Shown here: positions 1 through 11,051 of the stretch, one piece after another | How positions within the stretch are numbered: the stretch's first letter is position 1 | Layout: the number at the start of each line of letters is the position of its first letter | Notes under the pieces: model-generated | The model's database searches: none | Told to the model about the DNA's origin: nothing | Seen by the model: only the letters and a program-made list of their open reading frames with translations | Assembly (NCBI RefSeq): GCF_006337125.1 | Contig: NZ_CP040887.1 | Coordinates: 2,232,001-2,296,000 of the forward strand | Origin: Serinicoccus chungangensis | GTDB taxonomy: Bacteria > Actinomycetota > Actinomycetes > Actinomycetales > Dermatophilaceae | Reading direction: 5' to 3' | Length of the DNA stretch: 64,000 nt | Position numbers and translations under genes: made by a program

Positions 1-1
1 C

Positions 2-3000
2 CTGCCGGACCTCGACGGCACGGGACCGGGGGCCGAGGACGCCTGGGCACCGGCGGTGGACCCCGAGGAGCGCGCCTCCATCTGGCCGCACATCGAGCGC
101 CGGGTCGCCGACCTCGTCTCGGGGCAGACCTCGACGCTCGTCTTCACCAACTCCCGTCGGGTGGCCGAGCGCTTCACCTCGCGCCTCAACGAGGAGTGGG
201 AGGACCGCCACCCGCCGTCCGCCGAGGACCACGACGACGACCACGGGACCCGTATCGACGGCGCGGGAGGCGGCGGACGGCATACCTCCCGGACCCCGGC
301 GCAGGTCATGGCGCAGTCCGGCGCGGGCGGCGGCGCCGCGCCTGTGCTCGCCCGGGCCCACCACGGGTCGGTCAGCAAGGAGCAGCGCGCCCAGATCGAG
401 GACGCCCTCAAGACGGGGCAGCTGCCCGCCGTCGTCGCCACCAGCAGCCTCGAGCTCGGCATCGACATGGGCGCCGTCGACCTCGTCGTGCAGGTCGCGA
501 GCCCGCCCAGCGTCGCCTCCGGGCTGCAGCGGGTCGGGCGCGCCGGGCACCAGGTCGGCGCCACCAGCCACGGCGTCTTCTTCCCCACCCACCGGGCCGA
601 CCTGGTGCAGACCGCCGTCGTCGTCGACCGGATGCGGCGCGGCGCGATCGAGCAGCTGGCCGTGCCCACCAACCCGCTCGACGTCCTGGCCCAGCAGGTC
701 GTCGCCGTGCTCGCGATGGAGGACTGGTCGGTCACGGAGCTCTTCGAGCTGGTGCGGCGCAGCGCCTCCTACGCCGCGCTCCCCCGCTCGCTCTTCGACG
801 CCGTCCTCGACATGCTGGCCGGGCGCTACCCCGGCGAGGACTTCTCCGACCTGCGCCCGCGCATCGTGTGGGACCGGGTGACGGACACGCTCAGCGCACG
901 GCGGGGGGCGCAGCTGCTCGCGGTCACCTCCGGGGGCACCATCCCGGACCGCGGCATGTATGCCGTGATGCTCGCCACCGGCGAGGGCCCCGGTCGCCGG
1001 GTCGGCGAGCTGGACGAGGAGATGGTCTACGAGTCCCGCGTCGGTGACGTGTTCACCCTGGGCACGACCAGCTGGCGCATCGAGGACATCACCCACGACC
1101 AGGTGCTCGTGACCCCGGCGCCGGGGCAGATCGGCCGGCTGCCCTTCTGGAAGGGCGAGTCCCTCGGGCGCCCGGCCGAGCTCGGAGCGGCGGTCGGCGC
1201 GTTCGTGCGCCACGTGGCCGGGCAGCCCCGGGAGGCCGCGCTGGGTGAGCTGGCCGAGCAGGGTCTCGACGGCTTCGCCGCCGACAACCTCCTCACCTAC
1301 CTCGGCGACCAGCGCGAGGCGGTGGGCCACCTGCCCGACGACCGGACCATCGTCGTCGAGCGCTTCCGGGACGAGATCGGCGACTGGCGCGTCGTCGTGC
1401 ACTCCCCCTGGGGCAGCCCGGTGCACGCCCCCTGGGCGCTGTGCCTGGCCGCGCGGATGCGCGAGCGCTTCGGCGCCGACGTGCAGGCGCTGGCCGCCGA
1501 CGACGGCATCGTCCTGCGCCTGCCCGACCTCGGCGGGTGGGACGACGCGGGCGGCACGGAGGGGTCGGAGGCGGCCCGGCTGGACGCCGAGATCGCCGAG
1601 CTGCTCACCCTCGACCCGGACGAGGTCGCCGACCTCGTGACCCAGGAGATCGGTGGCTCGGCGCTGTTCGCCGCCCGCTTCCGCGAGTGCGCCGCGCGGG
1701 CTCTGCTCCTGCCCCGCCGCAACCCCGGCAAGCGGCAGCCCCTGTGGCAGCAGCGGCAGCGCTCCGCGCAGCTGCTCGAGGTGGCCGCGCGCTACCCCAC
1801 CTTCCCCATCGTGCTGGAGGCGGTGCGCGAGTGCGTCCAGGACGTCTACGACGTGGACGCCCTGCGGGAGCTGATGCGGCGGCTGGCCGCCCGCGAGGTC
1901 CGGCTGGTCTCGGTCGCGAGCCAGCGCCCCTCCCCCTTCGCGTCCTCGCTGCTCATGGGCTACATCGCGCAGTTCCTCTACGAGGGGGACTCGCCCCTGG
2001 CGGAGCGGCGCGCGGCGGCCCTCTCGCTCGACGCCGGCCTGCTGGCCGAGCTGCTGGGCCGCGGTGAGGGTGCGGCGCTGCGCGACCTCCTGGACCCCGA
2101 GGTGGTGGCCCGCACCCAGGCCGAGCTGCAGCGCCTGGCGCCGGACCGCCAGGCGCGCGACCCCGAGGAGGTCATCGACCTCCTGCGGGTGCTCGGGCCG
2201 CTCAGCCGGCAGGAGGTCGGCGAGCGCACCACCGAAGAGGGCCGGGCCCAGGTCGAGGACTGGCTGGCCTCACTGCTCGACGCCCGGCGGGTCATCGAGG
2301 TGCGCATCGCCGGGGAGCAACGGGTGGCCGACGCCCAGGACGCCGCCCGGCTCCGCGACGCGCTGGGGGTGGCGATGCCGGTCGGGGTGCCGGCGACCTT
2401 CCTGGAGGGTGTGGAGGACCCGCTCGGCGACCTGGTCGTCCGGCACGCGCGCACCCATACCCCGTTCACGGTCGACTCGCTGGCCTCCCGCCTGGGGCTC
2501 GGCACCGCGGTGGTGCGGGACGCGGTGCGGCGGCAGGTGTCGTCGGGCCGGATGGTGATGGGCGCCCTGGCCCCGTCCGGCACCGGGGAGGAGGACGTCT
2601 GCGACGCCGAGGTCCTGCGGCTGCTGCGCCGCCGCTCGTTGGCCGCCCTGCGGCAGGAGGTGGAGCCGGTCGACCAGGCGACCTACGCCCGGTTCCTCCC
2701 CCGGTGGCAGTCGGTCGGGGAGCTGCGCGGGCTGGACGGCACGGTGCGCGCGGTCGAGCAGCTGGCCGGGGCCCGCATCCCCGCGTCGGCGCTGGAGTCG
2801 CTCGTGCTGCCCGCCCGGGTCGTCGACTACTCCCCCGCGATGCTCGACGAGCTGATGAGCTCGGGCGAGGTGCTGTGGCAGGGGCACGGTTCGCTGCCCG
2901 GGGACGACGGGTGGGTCTCGCTGCACCTGGCCGACACCGCCCACCTCACCATGACGCCCCCTCCCGAGGACGTGCCCGACGGGGAGCAGGACCCCGCCGG

Positions 3001-4045
3001 GGCGGAGGGTCTCGGCGAGGTGGCGCGGGGCGTCCTGGAGGTGCTGGAGCGGGTGGCCGGGGGCGCCTACTTCTTCCGCGCGCTGAGCGACGCCGTGGGC
3101 TCCTTGGACGACCAGCAGCTGGCGGGCACGCTCTGGGAGCTGGTCTGGGCGGGACGGGTCAGCGCCGACACCTACGCCCCGGTCCGGGCCCTGCTCTCCG
3201 GCGGCCGCACCGCCCACAAGGCCCGTCGCGCCCCGTCCCGGACGGGCCGCTGGTCACGCACCTCCGTGGGCCTGGCGGCCTCGCGTGGTGGCGGCGCCTC
3301 CCGCCCGGGTCGTCCGACGCGGTCCGGGCCCCCCGCCACCGTCGGCCGGTGGTCCCTCCTGCCCCCCGTCGAGACGGACCCGACCGTGCGCGCGCTGGCG
3401 GGCGCCGAGCAGCTGCTGGACCGCTACGGCGTGCTGACCCGCGGCTCGGTGGTGGCCGAGGGCGTGCCCGGCGGGTTCGCCGGGGTCTACCGCGTGCTGT
3501 CCGGGGCCGAGGAGGCCGGGCGGGTCCGCCGCGGGTATGTCGTGGAGGGCCTCGGCGCGGCGCAGTTCGGCAGCAGCGGGGCCATCGACCGGCTCCGCGC
3601 CCTCAGCCACGAGCGCCGGCCCGGGTCCTCGGCCGACGGGTCGGACCAGGGCCCCGAGGTCGTCCTGCTCGCGGCGACCGACCCCGCGAGCCCGTTCGGG
3701 GCCAGCGTGCCCTGGCCCGAGCGTGGCGACGACGAGGGCTCGCACCGCCCGGCGCGCAAGGCCGGCTCGATGGTCGTCCTGGTGGACGGCGCCCTGGCGC
3801 TCTACCTCGAACGCGGCGGCCGTCGGGCGCTCACCATGGAGCTGCCTCCCGAGGCCGCCCCCGACGTGGTCTGGCCCGCTTCGGCCCGCGCCCTCGTCCG
3901 CGCCGTCCGCCGCGGGTCGGTCAGCGGCCTGACCATCGCCACGATCGACGGCGGGGGCGCCCTCTCCTCCTCGCACCCGCTCGCCGCCGCCCTGACCGAC
4001 GCCGGCTTCCACACCGCGCCGCAGGGGTTGCGGCTCCGCCGCTGA
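2..4045 (+). CDS. lhr: ATP-dependent helicase Lhr (5' end outside window)
   Basis: Large helicase-related protein, a 3'-to-5' ATP-dependent DNA translocase linked to DNA repair in actinobacteria. The open frame runs in from the left edge, so domain 1 with the Walker motifs lies upstream. Visible are the second RecA domain (motif IV TLVFTNSRR; motif V region ATSSLELGIDMG; motif VI QRVGRAGH), then the long winged-helix/core region and the Lhr C-terminal domain, ending at TGA 4043-4045. About 1,347 residues are present of a family usually near 1,500. The protein contains an Arg/Gly/Pro-rich, probably flexible stretch around 3220-3350. In many actinobacteria lhr sits beside nei2; here nei2 follows 3.7 kb downstream after three other genes. 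The N-terminal part carries an insert with a His/Asp-rich run at 215-250. Confidence 0.95.
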   Translation: MPDLDGTGPGAEDAWAPAVDPEERASIWPHIERRVADLVSGQTSTLVFTNSRRVAERFTSRLNEEWEDRHPPSAEDHDDDHGTRIDGAGGGGRHTSRTPAQVMAQSGAGGGAAPVLARAHHGSVSKEQRAQIEDALKTGQLPAVVATSSLELGIDMGAVDLVVQVASPPSVASGLQRVGRAGHQVGATSHGVFFPTHRADLVQTAVVVDRMRRGAIEQLAVPTNPLDVLAQQVVAVLAMEDWSVTELFELVRRSASYAALPRSLFDAVLDMLAGRYPGEDFSDLRPRIVWDRVTDTLSARRGAQLLAVTSGGTIPDRGMYAVMLATGEGPGRRVGELDEEMVYESRVGDVFTLGTTSWRIEDITHDQVLVTPAPGQIGRLPFWKGESLGRPAELGAAVGAFVRHVAGQPREAALGELAEQGLDGFAADNLLTYLGDQREAVGHLPDDRTIVVERFRDEIGDWRVVVHSPWGSPVHAPWALCLAARMRERFGADVQALAADDGIVLRLPDLGGWDDAGGTEGSEAARLDAEIAELLTLDPDEVADLVTQEIGGSALFAARFRECAARALLLPRRNPGKRQPLWQQRQRSAQLLEVAARYPTFPIVLEAVRECVQDVYDVDALRELMRRLAAREVRLVSVASQRPSPFASSLLMGYIAQFLYEGDSPLAERRAAALSLDAGLLAELLGRGEGAALRDLLDPEVVARTQAELQRLAPDRQARDPEEVIDLLRVLGPLSRQEVGERTTEEGRAQVEDWLASLLDARRVIEVRIAGEQRVADAQDAARLRDALGVAMPVGVPATFLEGVEDPLGDLVVRHARTHTPFTVDSLASRLGLGTAVVRDAVRRQVSSGRMVMGALAPSGTGEEDVCDAEVLRLLRRRSLAALRQEVEPVDQATYARFLPRWQSVGELRGLDGTVRAVEQLAGARIPASALESLVLPARVVDYSPAMLDELMSSGEVLWQGHGSLPGDDGWVSLHLADTAHLTMTPPPEDVPDGEQDPAGAEGLGEVARGVLEVLERVAGGAYFFRALSDAVGSLDDQQLAGTLWELVWAGRVSADTYAPVRALLSGGRTAHKARRAPSRTGRWSRTSVGLAASRGGGASRPGRPTRSGPPATVGRWSLLPPVETDPTVRALAGAEQLLDRYGVLTRGSVVAEGVPGGFAGVYRVLSGAEEAGRVRRGYVVEGLGAAQFGSSGAIDRLRALSHERRPGSSADGSDQGPEVVLLAATDPASPFGASVPWPERGDDEGSHRPARKAGSMVVLVDGALALYLERGGRRALTMELPPEAAPDVVWPASARALVRAVRRGSVSGLTIATIDGGGALSSSHPLAAALTDAGFHTAPQGLRLRR

Positions 4046-4057
4046 CGTCGGCCCCCC

Positions 4058-4063
4058 TAGCCT
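4058..4063 (+). promoter_or_regulatory. -10 box TAGCCT, leaderless start of APH-like gene
   Basis: TAGCCT fits the actinobacterial TANNNT -10. Six bases separate it from GTG 4070, so transcription would begin at or next to the start codon. This favours GTG 4070 over the adjacent GTG 4067. Confidence 0.6.
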
Positions 4064-4069
4064 GGGGTG

Positions 4070-5008
4070 GTGCACGAGCCACCCCGCAGCGTCACGTCGG
4101 ACCAGGTCCTCAGACGGGTCCGCTCCCTGTGGGACAGCCGCGTGGTCGGTGTGGAGCACCTGGCCGTCGGGTTCGGGGCCTGGCACTGGCGCGCCGACGT
4201 CCCCGGCCGGGATGGACACCCCCAGCCGGGCTACTTCGTCAGCCTCGACCCTCCGTGGTGGCACTCGGCGGCGACCCTGGAGGCGACGTATACCGCCGCG
4301 GCCTCCTTGGGCGAGGCCCTCCCGTTCGTCCATCCGTGCGTGCGGACGTCGACCGGCAGGTTCACCATCCCCACCGGTGACGGCAGCCTCAGCCTGACGT
4401 CGTGGGTGCCCGGCCACCGACCAGGATCGCTCGGGCCGGAGGCGGTCCGGGCCCTGGCCGACCTCCATGCGAGCCGGCCGCCGGAGGGGATCCTCACCTG
4501 GGAGCCCTCGGTCGGACCAGACCTGGTGGACCACCTCGCGGAGTGGACACGCAGCGCGTGGACAGACGGTCCGCTCGGCGAGGCGGCGCGAGACGCCGTC
4601 CGGGAAGGAGCGGCCGACGTCCGACGGGGCCTCGCGGACTACCTCCGGCTCGTCCAGCGTCTCGACCCGCAGACCTACGTGCCGACCCACGGCGAGCCCG
4701 GAGTGCACAACCTGTGGCGATCGGACGACGGTCGCCTGCTGCTGCTGGACTGGGAGACCCTGCGTCTCGCACCCCCCGAGCGCGACGTGCTCGCGGGCTA
4801 TGCCTCCGCGATCCCCCACGACCCGGCGTTGCTGGAGCTCTTCCGGCTGGAGTGGCAGCTGAGCGAGGTCGGCTCCTACAGCGACTGGCTCCGTGGCCCC
4901 CACGACGACGACGCGGACACCCGCACCGCCCTGGACGGGCTGCGCGCGGAGCTGAACGGCCTGCGGACGTCGACTATCCGGTCGCGCCGGGCGGAGGGGA
5001 GCGCCTAG
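4070..5008 (+). CDS. APH-family phosphotransferase (aminoglycoside/spectinomycin kinase-like)
   Basis: A 312-residue protein-kinase-fold phosphotransferase. The catalytic loop reads THGEPGVHN (HGD variant with Glu, as in many APH(9)-like bacterial members) and the metal-binding loop reads LLLLDWE in place of DFG. The N-terminal GFGAWHWRA segment resembles proteins annotated as spectinomycin phosphotransferases, which transfer phosphate from ATP to a drug hydroxyl. The substrate cannot be read from sequence; homoserine-kinase-like or unknown small-molecule kinases are alternatives. The start is GTG 4070, set by the -10 box at 4058-4063. It follows lhr by 24 bp but has its own promoter. Its stop codon TAG is part of the next gene's -10 box (5006-5011), so the two genes abut. 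With the neighbouring ABC-F gene it forms a resistance-like pair. Confidence 0.75.
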   Translation: MHEPPRSVTSDQVLRRVRSLWDSRVVGVEHLAVGFGAWHWRADVPGRDGHPQPGYFVSLDPPWWHSAATLEATYTAAASLGEALPFVHPCVRTSTGRFTIPTGDGSLSLTSWVPGHRPGSLGPEAVRALADLHASRPPEGILTWEPSVGPDLVDHLAEWTRSAWTDGPLGEAARDAVREGAADVRRGLADYLRLVQRLDPQTYVPTHGEPGVHNLWRSDDGRLLLLDWETLRLAPPERDVLAGYASAIPHDPALLELFRLEWQLSEVGSYSDWLRGPHDDDADTRTALDGLRAELNGLRTSTIRSRRAEGSA

Positions 5009-5011
5009 GCT
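5006..5011 (+). promoter_or_regulatory. -10 box TAGGCT of the leader ORF and ABC-F operon
   Basis: TAGGCT overlaps the stop codon of the preceding gene. A 7-nt spacer leads to ATG 5019, the start of a four-codon ORF, so the transcript probably begins at this leader ORF rather than at the ABC-F gene 62 nt later. Confidence 0.65.
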
Positions 5012-5018
5012 CGGCGCC

Positions 5019-5033
5019 ATGTCGATCTCCTGA
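5019..5033 (+). CDS. Leader micro-ORF (Met-Ser-Ile-Ser-stop) upstream of ABC-F gene
   Basis: ATG TCG ATC TCC TGA lies 7 nt behind a -10 box and would be the first thing translated on a leaderless mRNA. Positions 5026-5032 (TCTCCTG) are an exact complement of CAGGAGA at 5071-5077, the Shine-Dalgarno region of the ABC-F gene. A ribosome stalled on this micro-ORF would cover the anti-SD and leave the ABC-F SD free. That is the logic of translational attenuators of drug-induced genes such as erm. ABC-F resistance genes are often controlled by upstream ORFs. The pairing is seen; its regulatory use is inferred. Confidence 0.5.
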   Translation: MSIS

Positions 5034-5070
5034 GGCTGCCCCGCGCCGCACGACCGCCTGCCCGCTGCCC

Positions 5071-5077
5071 CAGGAGA
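5071..5077 (+). promoter_or_regulatory. SD of ABC-F gene, pairs with leader ORF
   Basis: CAGGAGA sits 3 nt before ATG 5081 and is perfectly complementary to 5026-5032 inside the leader ORF. The would-be hairpin has a 7-bp stem and a 38-nt loop. Confidence 0.5.
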
Positions 5078-5080
5078 CCC

Positions 5081-6819
<1,739 letters not shown>

Positions 6820-6823
<4 letters not shown>

Positions 6824-7776
6824 GGGCACCCGACATCACCCGGCGCACGGGTCTGAACCGGACGGTGCTGCTGCGCCCGGGCGCGCCGTGGCACGGTCGG
6901 CCGGCGGGACGGGTGCTCGGCGCCACCGGGCTGTCCGCGACCGTCGTGGCCGCGGCGTCCGAGGCCGACGTGCCGGTGGCAGACGCGCCGCTGCTCGAGC
7001 TGGACCGTGCCCTCACCGCCGGTGAGGCGTGGGCCCAGGGGGTCGCGGAGGCGTGGGTCGACGCGCTGGCGCACCTGCTGGGGACCCTCCACACCCCTAC
7101 CGCCACCGACCGCCAGGCCCGCGCCGAGTGGGCCGAGGCGGACTGGGCCCGCTGGGAGGCCGCCTGCCGTGTCGTGCTGTGCGGCGGCGTCGTCGCCGGT
7201 GAGCTGGGGTCACGGGCCTCCGACGACCCGCGGCTGCGGGTACACGGGGCGGAGGTGGCGGTCGACCCGGCACGGGCCCCCCTCCGGGGGCTCGCGACCG
7301 GCCTGGGCGACGACGTCGCCCTCGTCCTGGACCTGGGTCACTCCAGCATCAAGGCTGCCCCCGTCCGCCACGGCACGCTCGGGCCCACCGTGAGGGTCGC
7401 GGTGCCCTGGAGGCCCTTCGACACGAGCACCTGGCCGACCCCCGCCGCCGTGCTGGACCTCGTGGCCGACGCGTCGCGGCGGGCGCTCCCGGCCGAGCAC
7501 GCGAGGGGCAGGCTGCCGGTCCGCGTCGCCGTCGCCAACTACGTGGTGGACGGCCGGCTGGACGAGGACGAGACCTACGGCACCCTCGCCCGTACCGACG
7601 AGGACCCCCGCGGCGTCCTCGCCGACGCGCTGTCGACCCGGCTGGGTCGGCCGGTCGAGGTCGACCTGCTGGTCAACGACGGAGCGGCCGCCGCCCTGTC
7701 CGTGGGGTCCCACCGCCCGGCGGCCGCGGTCATCAGCATCGGCACGTCGCTCGGGCTGGGGTTCGTCGATGCCTGA
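6820..7776 (+). CDS. Actin-fold (ROK/ASKHA-like) ATPase or kinase, motif order apparently permuted
   Basis: A 318-residue protein of unknown function. The start is GTG 6820, overlapping the ABC-F stop by GTGA, with GGAGGGG about 12 nt upstream; a longer frame from 6730 would lie mostly inside the ABC-F gene and is unlikely. Motifs of the actin/hexokinase/Hsp70 fold are recognisable: a phosphate-1-like DLGHSSIKAA (about residue 171), NDGAAAALS, and a phosphate-2-like ISIGTSLGLGF at the very C-terminus. The part resembling the ROK C-terminal half (a helical stretch leading to RVVLCGGVVAGELG, about 117-130) comes before phosphate 1, not after phosphate 2. The order therefore looks circularly permuted. 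The stop overlaps the nei2 ATG by 8 bp, implying one operon ABC-F / this gene / nei2. Substrate unknown. Confidence 0.6.
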
Positions 7777-8626
7777 GGGGGACGCGGTCTGGCGGACGGC
7801 CCGACGCCTGCACACGGCCCTGGCCGGCGAGGTCCTCGAGGGGTCCGACGTGCGGGTCCCCGCCCACGCCACGGCCGACCTCTCCGGACGGCGCACCCTC
7901 GAGGTCGTGCCGCGCGGCAAGCACCTGCTGCACCGGGTCGAGGGTGACGTCACCGTGCACAGCCACCTGCGGATGGAGGGGTCCTGGCGGGTCCACCCGG
8001 TGGCGCGCCGGCACGCGCTGGCGCGACGGCATACCGTGCGGATCCTGGTGTGGACCGGGCGCCGGGTCGCCGTCGGGGACTCCCTCGGGATGCTTGAGCT
8101 GGTCCGCACCAGCGAGGAGCACCGCGTGGTCGGCCACCTCGGTCCCGACCTGCTGGACCCGGCCTACGACGCCGAGCTCGCGCTGACCAACGTGCGCTCG
8201 GACCCCACGCGGACCATCACCGAGGCGTGCCTCGACCAGCGCAACGTGGCGGGGATGGGCACGATCTTCACCGCCGAGCCGCTCTTCCTGCTCGGCATCA
8301 ACCCGTGGACCCCGGTGGGTGAGCTGGCCGAGGAGCAGGTGTGCGAGCTGCTCGCCCTAGCCCGTCGCCTGCTGGTGGTCAGCTGCCGGGCCGGCCGGAC
8401 GACCATCACCGGCCGGGCTGACGTCAACGAGGACGACGCCTGGGTGCACGGACGCATGGGCCTGCCCTGCAAGCGCTGCGGGACGACCATCCGGCTCGCG
8501 CCGATCGGCCGCCAGCCCCAGGAGCGCGTGATGTTCTCCTGCCCCCGCTGCCAGGGCGGTCGCGCGCCGACCGACGACGGGCGCCCGCAGTCACCCCTCG
8601 GCCACGGGCGGCGACCGACCTACTGA
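7769..8626 (+). CDS. nei: Endonuclease VIII Nei2 (DNA glycosylase/AP lyase)
   Basis: Fpg/Nei-family base-excision repair enzyme that removes oxidised pyrimidines and cuts the abasic site. The 285-residue protein starts MPEGD; after Met removal Pro1 is the catalytic nucleophile and Glu2 the acid. The helix-two-turn-helix region carries DQRNVAGMGTIF, and a zinc finger (CKRC ... CPRC) closes the protein, as in the family. ATG 7769 lies inside the 3' end of the preceding gene (8-bp overlap). Nei2 next to lhr is a known actinobacterial arrangement; here they are separated by an APH gene, an ABC-F gene and an actin-fold gene. Function is confident, regulation unknown. Confidence 0.93.
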   Translation: MPEGDAVWRTARRLHTALAGEVLEGSDVRVPAHATADLSGRRTLEVVPRGKHLLHRVEGDVTVHSHLRMEGSWRVHPVARRHALARRHTVRILVWTGRRVAVGDSLGMLELVRTSEEHRVVGHLGPDLLDPAYDAELALTNVRSDPTRTITEACLDQRNVAGMGTIFTAEPLFLLGINPWTPVGELAEEQVCELLALARRLLVVSCRAGRTTITGRADVNEDDAWVHGRMGLPCKRCGTTIRLAPIGRQPQERVMFSCPRCQGGRAPTDDGRPQSPLGHGRRPTY

Positions 8627-8662
8627 CCCTCACCCCGGACGGCCGCGGCCACCCGTGCCCGT

Positions 8663-8685
8663 CCGCGCCTCCCCCTCAGGCGCGG
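8663..8685. terminator. Possible terminator hairpin between nei2 and the PP-loop gene
   Basis: CCGCGCCT and AGGCGCGG form an 8-bp stem with a 7-nt loop between two convergent genes, overlapping the last codons of the minus-strand gene. No U-run is present, as is usual at this GC content. Confidence 0.35.
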
Positions 8686-10073
8686 GTGCCGGGGCGGAGG
8701 CGGCGGACCGCGTCGCGAGCCCGCCGCACCCGGGCCCGCGCCTCCCGGCGCACCCGCCCCCGCATCCGCGACCACCGCTCCTGCGGCGGGTGGGCCTCGA
8801 ACCAGTCGACCAGGGCCTGCTGCGCCGCCGCCCGGTCCTCGTCCCGGACGTCGTAGTCGCGGACCGCCTGCTCCTCGGCGGGGCTCATCGGTGGGGCGAC
8901 GCGGTGCAGCCAGTCCGCGACGTCGTGCCGGTAGGGCTCCGGGACCAGCTCCAGCGCCGGGTCGAAGGAGCGGGGCAGCCACGTCAGCGGGTCCGGGCCG
9001 ACCTTGGCGGCGACCAGGCGCAGCAGCGCGCTGTCGCCGCCGTCGGCGAGGTAGCGGTGGACGGCGTGGGCGACGACCGGCTCCACCTTGATCGGGTCGG
9101 CGAGCAGGTGCGCCCGCGGCTCGGCGCCGCGCCACTGGCGCTCCAGCGCGGACGCCGAGGGCCACCGGCCGGTCACGGCACCCGCGAGCAGGGTCTTGCG
9201 GGCACACTTCGCGCAGCGGCCGCAGGGCGAGCCCAGCCGGGGGCCGCGCACGCACGACTGCGCCGCCGTCCCCAGCGCGTGGGTGTGGACGATCCGGCTC
9301 GTCACCAGCTCGGAGACACCGGCGATGGGCAGGCACACCGGGAGCCCGACGGCCGCGAAGACCGGGCCCCACTCGGCGACGAAGGGTGAGTCGGCGACGT
9401 CACGGTAGTGACCGCGCTGCAGCCGGTAGGTCGCCTCCAGGGGGGCGCCCCAGGCGACGACGTCCAGCTGGTCGCGGTCCGCGTGCAGCAGGAGCGGGAC
9501 CGCGGTGGTGAAGTCGTGCGGGAAGCCCATGGACTCGCGCAGGTACTCCACGTCGCTGCCGACGACGTCGATGCGTCGTCCGTGCCGCCGGACGACGTCG
9601 CAGGACTCCTGCGCGGCGCGGGTGTCGAACATCGTGGCCCGGCGCTCGCCCTCGGGCGCCCGTCGGAGCAGGTGGTAGGAGCGGGTGGTCTCGGGCATCA
9701 CGGCGAGCGTGGCGACGCTGTCGGTCCCGCCGCTGAAGCACAGGCCGGGCACCCCTGCCTCCGGCCTGGACCGGGGGGACAGGGCGGGGTCGACCGACCC
9801 CAGCCGCAGCCCGGGCCCGGAACGCAGGGCCTCGGCGAGGGCAGGGCTGCCCGCCAGGGTGGAGGTCACCGGCGTCTGGCGGCGGATCCAGGGTCGGGCG
9901 CACAGCACGGCGGACAGGACGAGCAGGTCCGGGTGCACGCTGCGCGGTGCGACGGTGACCGCGAACGACGCGGTATGCCGGGCCAGCCCACCCTGGCGTG
10001 TCACGGGCTCGCCGGCACCCGGCGTCAGGGTGAACCGCACCCGGCCGGGCTCGTGGTCGATGTCGAGGTGCAT
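8676..10073 (-). CDS. PP-loop ATP pyrophosphatase-like protein with CxxCxxC cluster
   Basis: A 465-residue protein. The central domain has the PP-loop SGGTDSVATL, the ATP-binding motif of N-type pyrophosphatases that adenylate a substrate carbonyl (QueC, asparagine synthase, GMP synthetase). Further on lies CGRCAKC, which with the preceding Cys (SCVRG) resembles the zinc site of QueC-type enzymes. The N-terminal about 110 residues have no motif I recognise, and the C-terminus is long, Arg-rich and probably disordered. No other deazaguanine genes are nearby, so queuosine synthesis is not implied. It lies 22 bp downstream of clgR on the same strand and may be the last gene of the rimO-pgsA-cinA-clgR unit. 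Substrate unknown. Confidence 0.6.
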   Translation of the reverse strand: MHLDIDHEPGRVRFTLTPGAGEPVTRQGGLARHTASFAVTVAPRSVHPDLLVLSAVLCARPWIRRQTPVTSTLAGSPALAEALRSGPGLRLGSVDPALSPRSRPEAGVPGLCFSGGTDSVATLAVMPETTRSYHLLRRAPEGERRATMFDTRAAQESCDVVRRHGRRIDVVGSDVEYLRESMGFPHDFTTAVPLLLHADRDQLDVVAWGAPLEATYRLQRGHYRDVADSPFVAEWGPVFAAVGLPVCLPIAGVSELVTSRIVHTHALGTAAQSCVRGPRLGSPCGRCAKCARKTLLAGAVTGRWPSASALERQWRGAEPRAHLLADPIKVEPVVAHAVHRYLADGGDSALLRLVAAKVGPDPLTWLPRSFDPALELVPEPYRHDVADWLHRVAPPMSPAEEQAVRDYDVRDEDRAAAQQALVDWFEAHPPQERWSRMRGRVRREARARVRRARDAVRRLRPGTRA

Positions 10074-10095
10074 CGGCGACGCGTGCCGCGAGCGC

Positions 10096-10437
10096 TCAGG
10101 CGGCGGAGACCACGGAGTCGCGGCGACCGACGCGGCGGGGGTCGATCGGCTGCGCCAGACCCTCGGTGAGGACTGTCGTCATCTGCGTCTCGGCGGTCTC
10201 GGTGAGACTCACCCGGTCGGCGACCGTGGACAGCATCTGGGACAGCGGCACGTCCAGCGCGCGGCAGATCGAGGCCAGGAGCTCGGAGCTGGCCTCCTTC
10301 TCCCCGCGCTCGATCTCGGAGAGGTAGCCCAGGGAGCAGGACGCCGAGGCGCTCACCTCGCGCAGGGTCCGACCCTGCGTCTGTCGCGTCTCGCGGAGGG
10401 CATCCCCGAGCTCGCGTCGCAGGAGCACCATGGTCAT
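10096..10437 (-). CDS. clgR: Transcriptional regulator ClgR (Clp gene regulator)
   Basis: A 113-residue XRE-type helix-turn-helix protein that activates clp protease genes and stress functions in actinobacteria. The HTH lies in residues about 9-65 ([21 protein letters not shown]). Position directly after cinA is the conserved actinobacterial location. ATG 10437 overlaps the cinA stop (ATGA), so it is translationally coupled. The C-terminus ends SVVSAA; in Streptomyces a C-terminal double alanine makes ClgR a ClpP substrate, so feedback by proteolysis is plausible here (family knowledge plus inference). Length is typical of the family. Confidence 0.92.
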   Translation of the reverse strand: MTMVLLRRELGDALRETRQTQGRTLREVSASASCSLGYLSEIERGEKEASSELLASICRALDVPLSQMLSTVADRVSLTETAETQMTTVLTEGLAQPIDPRRVGRRDSVVSAA

Positions 10438-11051
10438 CCCTCCTCACCTCTCGCGTCGCCAGCCGTTCCCGGTGCCGTGGCGTCGACCCGTGCCTGCCCC
10501 AGGGGTGGCTCGGGTGCCGTGGCGGCACCTCGTGCCTCTACCGTACCTCGCCCACCCGACACACCTCGTGTCAGGCAGTCCTGCAGCAGGTCGAGCGCAG
10601 CGCTCACGGTCGCCTTCCTGATGTGGTCACGGTCACCATGAAGGGACAACATCCGGTGGCCCACCACCTGTTCCCGACGGGCGACGGCCACGTGCACCGT
10701 GCCGGCGGGGGTGCCCTCGCTCGGTCCCGGCCCGGCCACGCCGGTGGTCGAGACGCACCAGTCGGCCTGCAGGACCCGTGCGCCGCCGAGGGCCATCGCC
10801 TCGGCGCACTCCCGTGACACCGCACCCGGCCCCGCCAGCACCGCGGACCCGACCCCCAGCACCTGCTCCTTGAGCGCGGACGCGTAGGCGACGACCGACC
10901 CGCGCACCGCACCGCTGGCGCCCGGCACGTCGGTCAGCGCGGCGCACACCAGCCCGCCGGTCAGCGACTCGGCGGTGACGACGAACTCCGCGCGGGCGAC
11001 GAGGGCCGCCACGAGCACCGAGGCCCCCGACGGGTCCGCGGGCGCGGTCAT
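10434..11051 (-). CDS. cinA: CinA C-terminal family protein (nicotinamide-nucleotide amidohydrolase, PncC)
   Basis: A 205-residue CinA-C domain protein. PncC deamidates NMN to nicotinate mononucleotide in pyridine nucleotide recycling. The hallmark segments [16 protein letters not shown] and [18 protein letters not shown] are present in the first 150 residues. The last 45 or so residues are a low-complexity Ala/Gly/Pro tail not found in the core family, probably disordered. The start ATG 11051 overlaps the pgsA stop (ATGA), and the stop overlaps the clgR start in the same way. A longer open frame to 11759 reads through pgsA in another frame and is not real. Confidence 0.92.
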   Translation of the reverse strand: MTAPADPSGASVLVAALVARAEFVVTAESLTGGLVCAALTDVPGASGAVRGSVVAYASALKEQVLGVGSAVLAGPGAVSRECAEAMALGGARVLQADWCVSTTGVAGPGPSEGTPAGTVHVAVARREQVVGHRMLSLHGDRDHIRKATVSAALDLLQDCLTRGVSGGRGTVEARGAATAPEPPLGQARVDATAPGTAGDARGEEG

